Positions 44,337 through 53,059 are shown, numbered from the stretch's first letter. The stretch is 64,000 nucleotides of DNA from Mucilaginibacter flavus (GCF_030409315.1 NZ_JAUFPS010000026.1:28008-92007); one strand, 5' to 3'. Made by a program: numbers and translations. Notes: generated by a model not told the origin, from the sequence alone.

Positions 44337-44744
44337 CTAAATGTGCGACTTCTGTTCTGCCAACAGCCTCAAAGCAGCCATCGCCCGCTCGGCATCTTTC
44401 TTCGCCACAAAAATATGGTCATGATAATATGCGGCAACCACATTGCAGCTAATCTCTTCTTTAGCTAAGGCAGTAGCAAAAGCGGCGGTAAGCCCCGTTG
44501 CTTCTAATGAGGAATGGATAGTTAGCGTAATCCAGGCAGCTATGTAACTATAATCAAGTTTGAGTCTATCAGCTGTTTCTTTTTTGAGGATCACGGTAAT
44601 CGCTTCTTCCTCTTTAAAAATACCGATAGCCTCATTTATATTGATATTTTGGGTGTTGGTTACTGTGCAATAAACATAATCACCGTCATTTAAAACGGGC
44701 GTCATGTTTTTGAGTAGGGTATTGAGGTTGGTTTCGCCGGACAT
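44337..44744 (-). CDS. ACT-domain protein (DUF2241 / ACT_3 type)
   Basis: 135 residues in two ACT-like halves. The second, TLTIHSSLEATGLTAAFATALAKEEISCNVVAAYYHDHIFV, is the DUF2241/ACT_3 signature. ACT domains bind amino acids or similar ligands. The gene ends 3 bp after the PIN-toxin gene begins to end, so it may be co-transcribed with the TA pair, but functional linkage is doubtful. Confidence 0.82.
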   Translation of the reverse strand: MSGETNLNTLLKNMTPVLNDGDYVYCTVTNTQNININEAIGIFKEEEAITVILKKETADRLKLDYSYIAAWITLTIHSSLEATGLTAAFATALAKEEISCNVVAAYYHDHIFVAKKDAERAMAALRLLAEQKSHI

Positions 44745-44747
44745 GGG

Positions 44748-45128
44748 TTAAGATAGGGAGTAGGAATCAACAAGTTTTAATCCTTTGATGCAGTTAAAAT
44801 CGCTAATATTATGCGTTACCAGTGATAAGTTCATTACTACTGCTGTAGCCGCTATAACCGCATCTGGTAGTTTAAGTTTGTATTTCTTTCTTATATCAAT
44901 TGTTTTAGCTACTATGGCATCGTCCAAATTGATCACATCTACCTCTTTGATAAATGCTTCAACCTGATCTGGGACATTTGAAAAGCTTAATAGTTTAATT
45001 TTGTTGACTATCGAAATTTGAGGGAAAGAGTCAATGATGCTTGAAATTTTTTCATAAGCCTTTTGGGGAAGTTTTAGTGCCGCAAAATCAATTACGACGT
45101 TTGTATCTAATAGGTATTTCGGTTCCAT
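44748..45128 (-). CDS. PIN-domain toxin-like protein (VapC family) with altered acidic residue
   Basis: 126 residues. LLDTNVVIDF supplies the first acidic residue (D8), KLKLPDAVIAATA the third (about D89) and VTHNISDF the fourth. The usual second acid sits in a KIELL-type motif, but here the sequence is VNKIKLLSF with Lys45 (codon AAA). PIN toxins are Mg2+-dependent RNases, and loss of one acid may weaken or abolish activity. The gene overlaps its antitoxin-like partner by 22 bp. Confidence 0.85.
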   Translation of the reverse strand: MEPKYLLDTNVVIDFAALKLPQKAYEKISSIIDSFPQISIVNKIKLLSFSNVPDQVEAFIKEVDVINLDDAIVAKTIDIRKKYKLKLPDAVIAATAVVMNLSLVTHNISDFNCIKGLKLVDSYSLS

Positions 45129-45325
45129 TCATCACGCATTTGCTTAACTTCTGCCTGCATTAACTGTGCTTGTTCAGTAGAAATACTTCCCTTTAAGAGA
45201 TCGGAAAGCTTAGTTGGTTTTGCCTGCATTTTTTCATCAACTACCTGTATTAAGTCCAATTCTTCAAGATCATAAATGAGCTTAAGTGTTTTATCATCTT
45301 TTACCGTTATAGTTAATGTAGTCAT
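45107..45325 (-). CDS. Antitoxin-like protein of PIN pair
   Basis: 72 residues. An N-terminal beta strand (TLTITVKDDKTLKLIYDLEEL) and a C-terminal helix rich in Glu and Lys (STEQAQLMQAEVKQMRDEW) give the layout of many Bacteroidota antitoxins paired with PIN toxins. The stop lies 22 bp inside the PIN gene. A -7 box (TAAATTTG, minus strand, 45344-45351) lies 18 nt upstream. Confidence 0.75.
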   Translation of the reverse strand: MTTLTITVKDDKTLKLIYDLEELDLIQVVDEKMQAKPTKLSDLLKGSISTEQAQLMQAEVKQMRDEWNRNTY

Positions 45326-45343
45326 AGCTGTTTTCTATTAAAT

Positions 45344-45351
45344 CAAATTTA
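45344..45351 (-). promoter_or_regulatory. -7 box of PIN TA operon
   Basis: TAAATTTG on the minus strand fits TAnnTTTG and leaves 18 nt to the antitoxin ATG. Confidence 0.5.
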
Positions 45352-45367
45352 CAATATTCTTTAACAT

Positions 45368-45402
45368 AAAAAAAGCCCCTCCGATTGCTCGGAAGGGCTT
45401 GT
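45368..45402 (-). terminator. rpsA terminator
   Basis: AAGCCCTTCCGA and TCGGAGGGGCTT pair around GCAA on the minus strand, followed by seven T. Confidence 0.9.
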
Positions 45403-45424
45403 AAATATGCTTCAGTTTAAAAGC

Positions 45425-47404
45425 TTACGCTTCTTCGCCTTCAGATTCTTTTTTAGCAGCAGGAGCTGGCGCGGCTTTGCGGGCTTTGCTTTCAGCACCT
45501 TCCATTTGCTCTTTTAATTGAGCTAATACGCTAAGGTCACCTAAAGTTGATTTTTCAACTGATTCTTTCACTTTTTTCACCGCGTTGCTTGCAGATTTTG
45601 CTTCTTTTTTGCGGTTTTCAAATTCCTGTACACGAGCGTCAGCGCGAGCTTCTTCCCAGATACGTGAGTGTGAAATAACGATACGTTTGTTTTCTTTGTT
45701 AAATTCAATGATTTTGAATTCAGCAGCTTCTTCAGCTTTAACGCTTTTGCCGTCTTCTTTAACCAGGTGTTTGGTTGGCGCAAAGCCTTCAACACCGTAA
45801 GGTAAAGCTACGATAGCACCTTTGTCAGTTACTTTTAACACGGTACCTTCATGAATTGAGTCAATTGTGAAGATGGTTTCAAAAGTATCCCAAGGGTTTT
45901 CTTCAAGCTGTTTGTGACCTAAGCTTAATTTGCGGTTCTCGATATCAAGCTCTAAAACAACCACGTTTAATTTTTCACCAACTTTAGTGAATTCGTTAGG
46001 GTGGTTAACTTTTTTAGACCATGATAAGTCGCTGATGTGGATTAAGCCGTCGATACCGTCTTCAAGTTCAACAAACACACCAAAGTTGGTCATGTTTTTA
46101 ACTGTAGCTACGTGAGTTGTGCCAATAGCATATTTCTCACCAGCATTTTGCCATGGATCAGGAGTTAATTGTTTAACACCTAAACTCATTTTGCGTTCGT
46201 CGCGGTCAAGTGTTAATACTTGTGCTTCAATCTCATCACCAACTTTCAGGAATTCCTGAGGGTTGCGTAAGTTTTGTGACCATGACATTTCTGATACGTG
46301 GATCAAACCTTCAACACCAGGGATGATTTCAAGGAATGCACCGTAATCAGCAACAGTAACAATACGGCCTTTAACTTTTGAACCTACAACAATAGCTTCG
46401 TCAAGTGACTGCCAAGGGTGTGGAGTTAATTGTTTTAAGCCCAGAGCGATACGTTTTTTCTCGTCATCAAAGTCAAGCACAACAACGTTGATTTTTTGAT
46501 CCAATGAAAGAATTTCACGTGGGTGCTCAATACGGCCCCAAGAGATATCAGTAATGTGTAATAAACCATCAACACCACCAAGGTCAATAAATACACCAAA
46601 GTCTGTAATGTTTTTAACAGTACCTTCCAATACCTGTCCTTTTTCAAGGCGGGCAACGATCTCTGTTTTTTGGTTTTCCAAATCGTCTTCAATCAGCACT
46701 TTGTGCGATACCACTACGTTTTTAAACTCGTGGTTGATTTTAACAACTTTAAATTCCATTGTTTTACCAACGTACACATCGTAATCCCTGATAGGCTTAA
46801 TATCGATTTGTGAACCTGGTAAGAAGGCTTCAACGCCCATAATATCAACAATTAAACCACCTTTAGTTCTGCTCTTCACAAAACCAGTGATGATCTCATC
46901 ATTATCAAGTGCCGAATTAATGCGCTCCCATGATTTTTGAGTTTTTGCACGTTTACGTGAAAGTACTAACTGACCGTTAGCATCTTCCTGTGATTCTACA
47001 AATACATCAACTGAGTCACCGATCTTAAGATCAGGTGTATCACGGAATTCTGATACTGAAACTAAACCGTCTGATTTAAATCCTACGTTTAATACTACAT
47101 CTTTGTTGTTAACATTAACAACAATACCGGTGATGATTTCGCCTTTGGTGATAGAGCTGAAAGTTCCATCATACAATTTTTCGAATTTCTCACGGTCGCT
47201 ATCGCTGTAGTTACCAAATTTTTTGTCATCTGCATCCCAGTCAAAATCTGCACTCGGTGTAGCTGCAATTTTAGATTTGATCTCTTCGATCGAGATTGAA
47301 TCAGCTTCTGATTCAATAGTTTCTTTTTCGCCAGATGCGGTAACTGTACCCAGTTCAGCTTCTTTCGCTTTTAATTCTTTTTCTGCTTCTTGTTTTTTTG
47401 CCAT
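45425..47404 (-). CDS. rpsA: 30S ribosomal protein S1
   Basis: 659 residues from ATG 47404 (MAKKQEAEKELK). A charged N-terminal extension of about 70 residues is followed by six S1 domains, clearest in repeats 3-5 (VLEGTVKNITDFGVFIDLGGVDGLLHITDISW; VKGRIVTVADYGAFLEIIPGVEGLIHVSEMSW; HVATVKNMTNFGVFVELEDGIDGLIHISDLSW, each shown only by core motifs GVFI/GAFL and LIHISxxSW). It binds mRNA and brings it to the 30S subunit. The start is fixed by a strong Shine-Dalgarno (AAAAGGAG, 47417-47424), which is rare in this phylum. Confidence 0.96.
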   Translation of the reverse strand: MAKKQEAEKELKAKEAELGTVTASGEKETIESEADSISIEEIKSKIAATPSADFDWDADDKKFGNYSDSDREKFEKLYDGTFSSITKGEIITGIVVNVNNKDVVLNVGFKSDGLVSVSEFRDTPDLKIGDSVDVFVESQEDANGQLVLSRKRAKTQKSWERINSALDNDEIITGFVKSRTKGGLIVDIMGVEAFLPGSQIDIKPIRDYDVYVGKTMEFKVVKINHEFKNVVVSHKVLIEDDLENQKTEIVARLEKGQVLEGTVKNITDFGVFIDLGGVDGLLHITDISWGRIEHPREILSLDQKINVVVLDFDDEKKRIALGLKQLTPHPWQSLDEAIVVGSKVKGRIVTVADYGAFLEIIPGVEGLIHVSEMSWSQNLRNPQEFLKVGDEIEAQVLTLDRDERKMSLGVKQLTPDPWQNAGEKYAIGTTHVATVKNMTNFGVFVELEDGIDGLIHISDLSWSKKVNHPNEFTKVGEKLNVVVLELDIENRKLSLGHKQLEENPWDTFETIFTIDSIHEGTVLKVTDKGAIVALPYGVEGFAPTKHLVKEDGKSVKAEEAAEFKIIEFNKENKRIVISHSRIWEEARADARVQEFENRKKEAKSASNAVKKVKESVEKSTLGDLSVLAQLKEQMEGAESKARKAAPAPAAKKESEGEEA

Positions 47405-47416
47405 TAAATAATTTAT

Positions 47417-47424
47417 CTCCTTTT
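47417..47424 (-). promoter_or_regulatory. Strong Shine-Dalgarno of rpsA
   Basis: AAAAGGAG on the minus strand lies 12 nt before ATG 47404. Bacteroidota mRNAs usually lack SD sequences. It decides the start at 47404 against the upstream GTG/TTG frame to 47461. Confidence 0.75.
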
Positions 47425-47604
47425 CCCAATTTGTTAATTGGGACTGCAAAGGTACGGACATAGTTTTATTAAAAAAAGAAATATTTAATGTTATTTGCTG
47501 ATAATTAGGCAGTTTTTACGCGGATTGAAGTATTTTTGGAGCAAGGAGCAAGGATGAAGGCCTTTTTGAAGATCGGGACACTCTATATCAATTGATTAAG
47601 CGCT

Positions 47605-48267
47605 TTATAATTTGCCACCAATTTCCTCAAATATCGTCATAAAACTACCCAATAGATAATCGCGGTAGCTGCCAAGCACTTCATTCATTTGTGCTTCATG
47701 CTGTTCGGTAAACGGGTTATTCCAAACCCGCATGCATATACGTTTAAGGGCGTAGGAAATCTGGTGCGTTTCGGCGTAGGTGTGCAGGTACTTGCTTTTT
47801 TTGAAGTTTTCGTAAAACTTAAAGAATACAGCGGTATCTGTCATTCCCGAAAAAGTTAAAAACTCACCAATGGTTTCATTTTTACAGCCCGCTAAGTGGT
47901 TATAAAAATCATCTACCTTAACTTCGCCGGTGGTAAGCAGCAGGTTATCAATAATAAGCTCTAACGCGATGTGGCCCAAAAAAAATGGCTTTACCGGCGA
48001 GCCTTGTATGGCCGGTAAAAGCTGCTTTTTAAGCTCGTGCGAGTGTGTGGTAAAAAACTTCGATGAATGAAAGTACTTATCAACGGCCAGGTGTTTGTTC
48101 CACCCGGTGATGATGGAATTAACGTTAGGGTCAGTGTGTTGAAGTTTTTCGGGGTGGAGTACAATGTGTTTATCGGCATTTTTCAACAGGTCGGGCAGTA
48201 CCGTTCCCAATACATGGTAACAGTCGTTAGTATGCCTGTCGAAATAAAAATGCGATAAAAAATTCAT
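47605..48267 (-). CDS. ACP phosphodiesterase-like protein (AcpH/DUF479 family)
   Basis: 220 residues from ATG 48267 (MNFLSHFYFDRHTNDCYHVLGTVLPDLL). The FLSHFYF and GTVLPD motifs and conserved His residues match the DUF479/AcpH family, HD-like enzymes that remove the phosphopantetheine group from acyl carrier protein. Standard length and cytoplasmic. A longer frame to 48309 is not supported by a signal. Confidence 0.8.
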   Translation of the reverse strand: MNFLSHFYFDRHTNDCYHVLGTVLPDLLKNADKHIVLHPEKLQHTDPNVNSIITGWNKHLAVDKYFHSSKFFTTHSHELKKQLLPAIQGSPVKPFFLGHIALELIIDNLLLTTGEVKVDDFYNHLAGCKNETIGEFLTFSGMTDTAVFFKFYENFKKSKYLHTYAETHQISYALKRICMRVWNNPFTEQHEAQMNEVLGSYRDYLLGSFMTIFEEIGGKL

Positions 48268-48405
48268 AAGTCCTGTTGTGCAAAATACCCCGTTTTGCTC
48301 AAGATACAAAATATAAGTAATTAGTTGAAATAGATTTTACCTGTAGTTAACCGATCTTGAAATATAACTATTATAGCTTTCGTGCATATTCTGCTTTAGC
48401 TTTCT

Positions 48406-48413
48406 ATCTTTGC
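48406..48413 (+). promoter_or_regulatory. -7 box of tyrS
   Basis: TATCTTTG fits TAnnTTTG and lies 22 nt before ATG 48436. Confidence 0.6.
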
Positions 48414-48435
48414 AACCTTTGAAACAACACTTAAT

Positions 48436-49719
48436 ATGAACTTTGTTGAAGAATTAACCTGGCGCGGTATGCTGCATACCATTATGCCTGGCACTGAAGA
48501 GATGCTTAATAAAGGCATGGCTTCGGGATATATAGGGTTTGATCCTACTGCCGATTCGCTGCACGTAGGCCATTTAACCCAAATCATGACATTGATCCAT
48601 TTTCAACGTGCGGGCCACAAGCCATTCGCGCTGGTGGGTGGTGCCACTGGTATGGTGGGCGATCCATCGGGTAAATCGGCCGAGCGTAATTTGCTGTCAG
48701 AAGATGTTTTACAACATAACCTGGAGGCTGTAAAAGCACAGCTTACCCGATTTTTGGATTTTGACAGCGGCATGAACAGCGCCGAAATGGTAAACAATTA
48801 CGATTGGTTCAAAAACTTCACCTTTCTTGATTTTATCCGTGATGTGGGTAAGCACATCACCGTTAATTATATGATGGCTAAGGATTCGGTAAAAAAACGA
48901 CTTGAAGGTGATACCGGCATGTCGTTCACCGAGTTTACTTATCAGCTGGTACAGGGCTACGATTTTTATTACCTGTGGAAACATCACAACTGTACCATTC
49001 AAATGGGTGGCAGCGATCAGTGGGGTAATATTGTTACCGGTACCGAGTTTATCCGCCGTAAAGATGCCGGCGAGGCTTTTGCCTTGACTACCCAGCTAAT
49101 TAAAAAAGCGGATGGTACCAAGTTTGGTAAAACCGAAAGCGGCGCGGTTTGGTTAGATTCCGAACGTACATCGCCATACCAATTTTACCAGTTTTGGTTA
49201 AACACTACCGATCTGGATGCTAAAGCTTATATCCGCATTTTTACGCTTTATGATCGTGCGGTTATTGAGGCATGGGAGGCAGAGCATGACGCGGCACCAC
49301 ATACCCGTATATTGCAGAAAGCCCTGGCTAAAGATATTACTATCCGTGTGCATGGTGAAGCTCAATACGAAAAGGCTATAAAATCAACCGATTTTATGTT
49401 TGGCAGTGTTGGGATAGAGTTTTTAAACGAACTAAGCAACGAAGAGGTACTGGAGTTATTTTCGGGTGTGCCCAACTTTAACCTGCCATTGGCCGATTTG
49501 CAAGCCGGTGTTAACATCAGCGATTTGTTAGCAGTAAAAACATCAATATTCCCCTCGAAAGGCGAAGCGAAAAAAACCATAGCCGGTGGTGGTGTATCTA
49601 TCAATAGGGAAAAAGTTGCAACTGCCGACGATGTTTATAGCACAAGTGTACTTATTAACAATAAGTTTGTAGTGGCTCAAAAAGGAAAGAAGAATTACTT
49701 TTTAATTATTGTAGAGTAA
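48436..49719 (+). CDS. tyrS: Tyrosyl-tRNA synthetase
   Basis: 427 residues. Class I signatures: HVGH (residues 43-46, HIGH) in DPTADSLHVGHLTQIMTL and KFGKT (KMSKS-like) in ADGTKFGKTESGAVWLD. The tyrosine-binding YDFYYLW and GGSDQWGNIVTG segments are present, and a C-terminal S4 RNA-binding domain (about 355-427) follows. It charges tRNA-Tyr. A terminator at 49745 ends the unit. Confidence 0.97.
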   Translation: MNFVEELTWRGMLHTIMPGTEEMLNKGMASGYIGFDPTADSLHVGHLTQIMTLIHFQRAGHKPFALVGGATGMVGDPSGKSAERNLLSEDVLQHNLEAVKAQLTRFLDFDSGMNSAEMVNNYDWFKNFTFLDFIRDVGKHITVNYMMAKDSVKKRLEGDTGMSFTEFTYQLVQGYDFYYLWKHHNCTIQMGGSDQWGNIVTGTEFIRRKDAGEAFALTTQLIKKADGTKFGKTESGAVWLDSERTSPYQFYQFWLNTTDLDAKAYIRIFTLYDRAVIEAWEAEHDAAPHTRILQKALAKDITIRVHGEAQYEKAIKSTDFMFGSVGIEFLNELSNEEVLELFSGVPNFNLPLADLQAGVNISDLLAVKTSIFPSKGEAKKTIAGGGVSINREKVATADDVYSTSVLINNKFVVAQKGKKNYFLIIVE

Positions 49720-49744
49720 GCTGATTTATATTGGCCCTAAAGAG

Positions 49745-49772
49745 AGCGATGGCGAAAACCATCGCTTTTTTT
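49745..49772 (+). terminator. tyrS terminator
   Basis: AGCGATGG and CCATCGCT pair around CGAAAA, followed by seven T. The identical stem recurs at 51203-51236 on the other side of the Xre/RES island. Confidence 0.9.
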
Positions 49773-49804
49773 GTGAGAAAATTGATAATGCGACAAATGG
49801 TAAT

Positions 49805-49812
49805 TATATTTG
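49805..49812 (+). promoter_or_regulatory. -7 box immediately before Xre antitoxin gene
   Basis: TATATTTG with TTG at 49782-49784. Only 5 nt separate it from ATG 49818, the same arrangement as at 31005-31018. Confidence 0.6.
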
Positions 49813-49817
49813 TATAT

Positions 49818-50312
49818 ATGTCATACAAAGAGAAGCAAAACAAAGATAACCTGCTGCGTGAGCCAATGATGGCTTACCAGGTTTCGGCACCTTTGCCTTC
49901 GTTTTATAATTTGCTTGGGAGCAGTAAATCGGTAACTCTATCTACAGATTTTGACATTATTAACCTGGCACGTAAAGGTTTCCCTAAAAGTGTTTTACTG
50001 GCTTTGGCCAAAAAGATATCTTTAAATATACAGGAGCTTGCCAATATTTTGCATATCAGCGAGCGTACTTTACAACGTTACGAAGATGATGCCATCATTA
50101 AAACAGAATACGCCGAAAAGGCCGTTGAGCTTGCCCGCCTTTACACCCGTGGCGAGGATGTTTTTGGCTCCATAGATAAATTTAAGATCTGGATAAAAAC
50201 ACCTTCATTGATTTTTAATGGCGAAGCGCCAGTTACCATTTTGGATACTTCTGCCGGTTTTGATATGGTTTTTAAGGAGTTGGGCCGCATTGAACACGGT
50301 ATTTTTGCCTGA
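49818..50312 (+). CDS. Xre/MbcA/ParS-type antitoxin
   Basis: 164 residues from ATG 49818 (MSYKEKQ); an upstream frame from 49731 would start inside the tyrS terminator. NIQELANILHISERTLQRYEDDAI (about 76-99) is the Xre-like HTH, followed by the DUF2384 C-terminal toxin-binding domain (AVELARLYTRGEDVFGSIDKFKIWIKTP). It neutralises the RES toxin downstream and represses the operon. The TGA stop shares one base with the toxin ATG. Confidence 0.92.
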   Translation: MSYKEKQNKDNLLREPMMAYQVSAPLPSFYNLLGSSKSVTLSTDFDIINLARKGFPKSVLLALAKKISLNIQELANILHISERTLQRYEDDAIIKTEYAEKAVELARLYTRGEDVFGSIDKFKIWIKTPSLIFNGEAPVTILDTSAGFDMVFKELGRIEHGIFA

Positions 50313-50767
50313 TGATTGTTTACCGGATTTCGAACTGTAACTATGCCGGCGACTTGAGCGGCACCGGTGCACGTTTGTACGGAGGCCGGTGGAATAGTGA
50401 AGGAAAGGCCATGCTTTACACGGCATCATCAAGGGCTTTGGCTGTTTTAGAAGTATTGGTGCATTTAAACACGCTGATTGTACCCAATAATTTCTGCTTA
50501 ACCGAAATTAAAGTTCCTGAAAACGATATTTTTACTTTAGATGAATCCCTGTTGCCACAAAACTGGCGGGATATATCGCCTCCACGTATATTACGGGATT
50601 TGGGTGATGAGTTTTTGAGAAAAAGCGAACACCTATTGTTTAAAGTACCCTCATCCATTGTGCCTGCCGAATATAATTACCTGCTGAATCCTTTACATCC
50701 TGATGCTATGAAAGCCAAGGTAGTAAAACGGGAGCCTTTTAGTTTTGACGAGCGATTGATAAATTAA
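50312..50767 (+). CDS. RES-domain toxin
   Basis: 151 residues, full RES length. Conserved residues are visible: R5 in MIVYRIS, the GARLYGGRWNSEG motif, YTASSRALAVLEVLVH with the catalytic Glu, and a Ser in KVPSSIVPAEYNYLLN. RES toxins degrade NAD+ or ADP-ribosylate targets and halt growth. The gene is coupled to the Xre antitoxin by one base (TGATG). The active site looks intact. Confidence 0.93.
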   Translation: MIVYRISNCNYAGDLSGTGARLYGGRWNSEGKAMLYTASSRALAVLEVLVHLNTLIVPNNFCLTEIKVPENDIFTLDESLLPQNWRDISPPRILRDLGDEFLRKSEHLLFKVPSSIVPAEYNYLLNPLHPDAMKAKVVKREPFSFDERLIN

Positions 50768-50776
50768 TCATTAGGT

Positions 50777-51178
50777 ATGGCATTTAAACTGGTAGAAAAA
50801 ATATTTAATGGTTCTGTCTCCAAAGAGCCATCCAGCGCTTTTGTTTGGGATGACTTTGGTTTCTTATTGACAAACAAATCGAAAATAATAAATATTCGAT
50901 GGGCAGACATAGAAACGATCTTTGGCTACAAAGCAGATTGCTTTACATTTGATGAGATCTGCGTTGATATTTTTACTGCGGAAACTTCACTGCTTAGATT
51001 AACTGAGTCTACTCCCGGGTGGGATCAATTTAATTCGAAGCTTAATGAGAATATTCCAGGCATATCGGCATACTGGACATCCAATATTATAACTCCTGCT
51101 TTTGCCACAAATATGACTTTGCTTTTCGATAGAAAAGGGCGAACAATGGAACAGGCGGAGGCCGATCTATACAAATGA
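50777..51178 (+). CDS. Unknown protein downstream of RES toxin (immunity-like appearance)
   Basis: 133 residues, no signal peptide. FVWDDFGFLLTN and WADIETIFGYKADCFTFDEICVDI in the first half, and GWDQFNSKLNENIPGISAYWTSNIITPAFATNMTLLFDRKGRT-type wording in the second, resemble the style of small alpha/beta immunity or SUKH-like proteins, but no family is certain. It starts 9 bp after the RES stop and is enclosed with it between two identical-stem terminators, suggesting a co-inherited unit. Confidence 0.65.
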   Translation: MAFKLVEKIFNGSVSKEPSSAFVWDDFGFLLTNKSKIINIRWADIETIFGYKADCFTFDEICVDIFTAETSLLRLTESTPGWDQFNSKLNENIPGISAYWTSNIITPAFATNMTLLFDRKGRTMEQAEADLYK

Positions 51179-51202
51179 TATTTCCAGAATTAATTTCATA
51201 AC

Positions 51203-51236
51203 AAAAAAGCGATGGGTTCTATCCATCGCTTTTTTG
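51203..51236. terminator. Bidirectional terminator after RES island
   Basis: AAAAAAGCGATGG and CCATCGCTTTTTT flank GTTCTAT. The stem is the same AGCGATGG/CCATCGCT as in the tyrS terminator at 49745. Confidence 0.9.
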
Positions 51237-51257
51237 TTATAACCTAATGACTTACGC

Positions 51258-51953
51258 TTAAAAATCGCTCAGTAAATCAAGCTTTTTAGCGTTGTATTCT
51301 TCCTGTGATATCAAGCCGTTGTCAAACAGGGTTTTCAATCTTTTCAGTTTTTCGGTAAGCTCGTCTGGCTTTGCTGCCGGCGGTGCTGCCTGGACTATTG
51401 GCTCAGGAACGGGCGGGGCAATGGGTGCTGGTGCCGGAGGTAGTGGTGCTGCAACCGGGGCTTGCGTTGCATAAACCTGTTGTGCAGGTGACGCATGTGT
51501 AGGACTATCAAATTGTACCGAACCTGATTCTGCACGTTTTTGCTCCAGGTCGCGCTGGCGGCGGGCTTCGCGCTCCACTTCTTTACGTTCCTGCGCGTAT
51601 TGGTATAATTTACGGCCTTGTATTTTAGGCAGGTAATCAACAGCCATTTCGGCACCGTTGGTTGTTTTTACGCTGAATATAGCTCCAATGATTTCTTCTT
51701 TGGTATATACATCAACAATATCCTTCCATACAAAATCAACAAACTTAATAGATAAACCCAGGTTAGCCGGGGTGAAAAACAGAATACGTTTGTTGGTAAT
51801 GGCAATGCAATCAGGAAATAAATTAACCAATGGTTTTTTCTGAACTGCTATATAGATGACTTCCTCACCTGAAGAAAGCAGGTCGACCAATCGGAAATAA
51901 ACTTTTTCAACTGTTTTAGGATCTTGTTCCTCGTTTAAAAATTTCTCAATCAT
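51258..51953 (-). CDS. PH-domain and SHOCT-domain protein
   Basis: 231 residues. The N-terminal 120 residues (VIYIAVQKKPLVNLFPDCIAITNKRILFF, VDVYTKEEIIGAIFSVKTTNG) fit the bacterial PH (YokE-like) domain. A Pro/Ala-rich linker (about 150-195) precedes a C-terminal SHOCT motif (ELTEKLKRLKTLFDNGLISQEEYNAKKLDLL). Such proteins are thought to act at membranes, often as multimers. No signal peptide. Confidence 0.85.
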   Translation of the reverse strand: MIEKFLNEEQDPKTVEKVYFRLVDLLSSGEEVIYIAVQKKPLVNLFPDCIAITNKRILFFTPANLGLSIKFVDFVWKDIVDVYTKEEIIGAIFSVKTTNGAEMAVDYLPKIQGRKLYQYAQERKEVEREARRQRDLEQKRAESGSVQFDSPTHASPAQQVYATQAPVAAPLPPAPAPIAPPVPEPIVQAAPPAAKPDELTEKLKRLKTLFDNGLISQEEYNAKKLDLLSDF

Positions 51954-52013
51954 GTTTTTAGCATTTTATGATGCACGCAAAAATAACAATAATACTTAAG
52001 TAGCCTATAAGTT

Positions 52014-53000
52014 TTAAGCAATCAGCAAATTACAACCGCGGATGTCGCTTTGATCAAAACGGCCCAATACTTCAAACGAATTATCGGCATAAAGCTTGCC
52101 CAAATCCTGTGTGGCTATAAACGAGCAGGAGTTGATATTAGCCAGCTCTATTACGTTAATACCGCCTGTTTTGCCAACAGGTAACGTGCTCATCGGGTCG
52201 TTAGTATCACGAATGATGATCTGCATCCAGGGTGGGCATTCAAAAATGCCATCGCCTTTGGAGTAAGCCTGCGAAAGCAACTCCGTCATCCCATACTCGG
52301 AGTGGATAGCGCTAACGCCAAAGCCTTGGCATAAAATATCGTGCAGTTCTTCTCGGATCATTTCCTTTCTCCGGCCTTTCATGCCACCGGTTTCCATTAC
52401 AATCAGTTCCGGGAAATCTATTTTATGGTTATCAATAAAATCAAGCAGACCGAAAGTTACCCCTATAAGTAAAGTAGTTTTTTTTGCCTCCTGCTGTTTT
52501 TTAAGCTGATGGTAAAGTTCGTCATGATTATACAGGAAAAAGCCGCTATCGGGATTGTTGGATTGTTTGATCAAATCATCAACCATATAAATGAGCGATG
52601 ACCCTTCCCGCTCCAAATAGGAGGGAAGCAGCGCAAGCACGGTGTATTCCCTTATATCGCCATAAAACAACCCAAACGCTTTTCTGAAACTATCTTCATA
52701 CCAGGTTTTGTCGGTAACGTGATGACTGCTGGTGATCATCCCTGTAGTGCCCGAGCTTGTAAACGTAACCTGCACAGGGGCATATGCACTTAATATAGTA
52801 TGCGATTTAAAAAACTCGATCGGTAAAAACGGGATTTGCTCAACAGTTTTAACCTCTGCGGGATTAATTCGTAGGCCACCGATAAATTGTTTGTATACAG
52901 CACAGTTTTGGGCCTGGTGATTAAAAATCTGTAGCGCCAAATCTTCAAACTGATCTTTATTGTTTATTGAAAATACCTGTTGTTTATCGGGTTTGTTCAT
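52014..53000 (-). CDS. LuxE-like acyl-protein synthetase
   Basis: 328 residues from ATG 53000. LAQFN-type N-terminus, VTFTSSGTTGMITSSHHVTD (AMP-binding P-loop), GFGVSAIHSEYGMTELLSQAYSKGDGIFECPPWMQI and a C-terminal LGRFDQSDIRGCNLL match the LuxE/acyl-protein synthetase branch of the ANL superfamily. It may activate a fatty acyl group to AMP; the acceptor is unknown. No lux genes are adjacent. In Bacteroidota it is often near lipid or pigment genes, not here. Confidence 0.85.
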   Translation of the reverse strand: MNKPDKQQVFSINNKDQFEDLALQIFNHQAQNCAVYKQFIGGLRINPAEVKTVEQIPFLPIEFFKSHTILSAYAPVQVTFTSSGTTGMITSSHHVTDKTWYEDSFRKAFGLFYGDIREYTVLALLPSYLEREGSSLIYMVDDLIKQSNNPDSGFFLYNHDELYHQLKKQQEAKKTTLLIGVTFGLLDFIDNHKIDFPELIVMETGGMKGRRKEMIREELHDILCQGFGVSAIHSEYGMTELLSQAYSKGDGIFECPPWMQIIIRDTNDPMSTLPVGKTGGINVIELANINSCSFIATQDLGKLYADNSFEVLGRFDQSDIRGCNLLIA

Positions 53001-53059
53001 GCGGGGCAAAGATAGTTAAATGTGCAGATGTGCGGATTTCAGATGTGCAGATTGTTGTC

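Noticed and set aside
52014..53000. Bioluminescence operon
   Set aside because: Only a LuxE-like protein is present; no luxA/B/C/D nearby.
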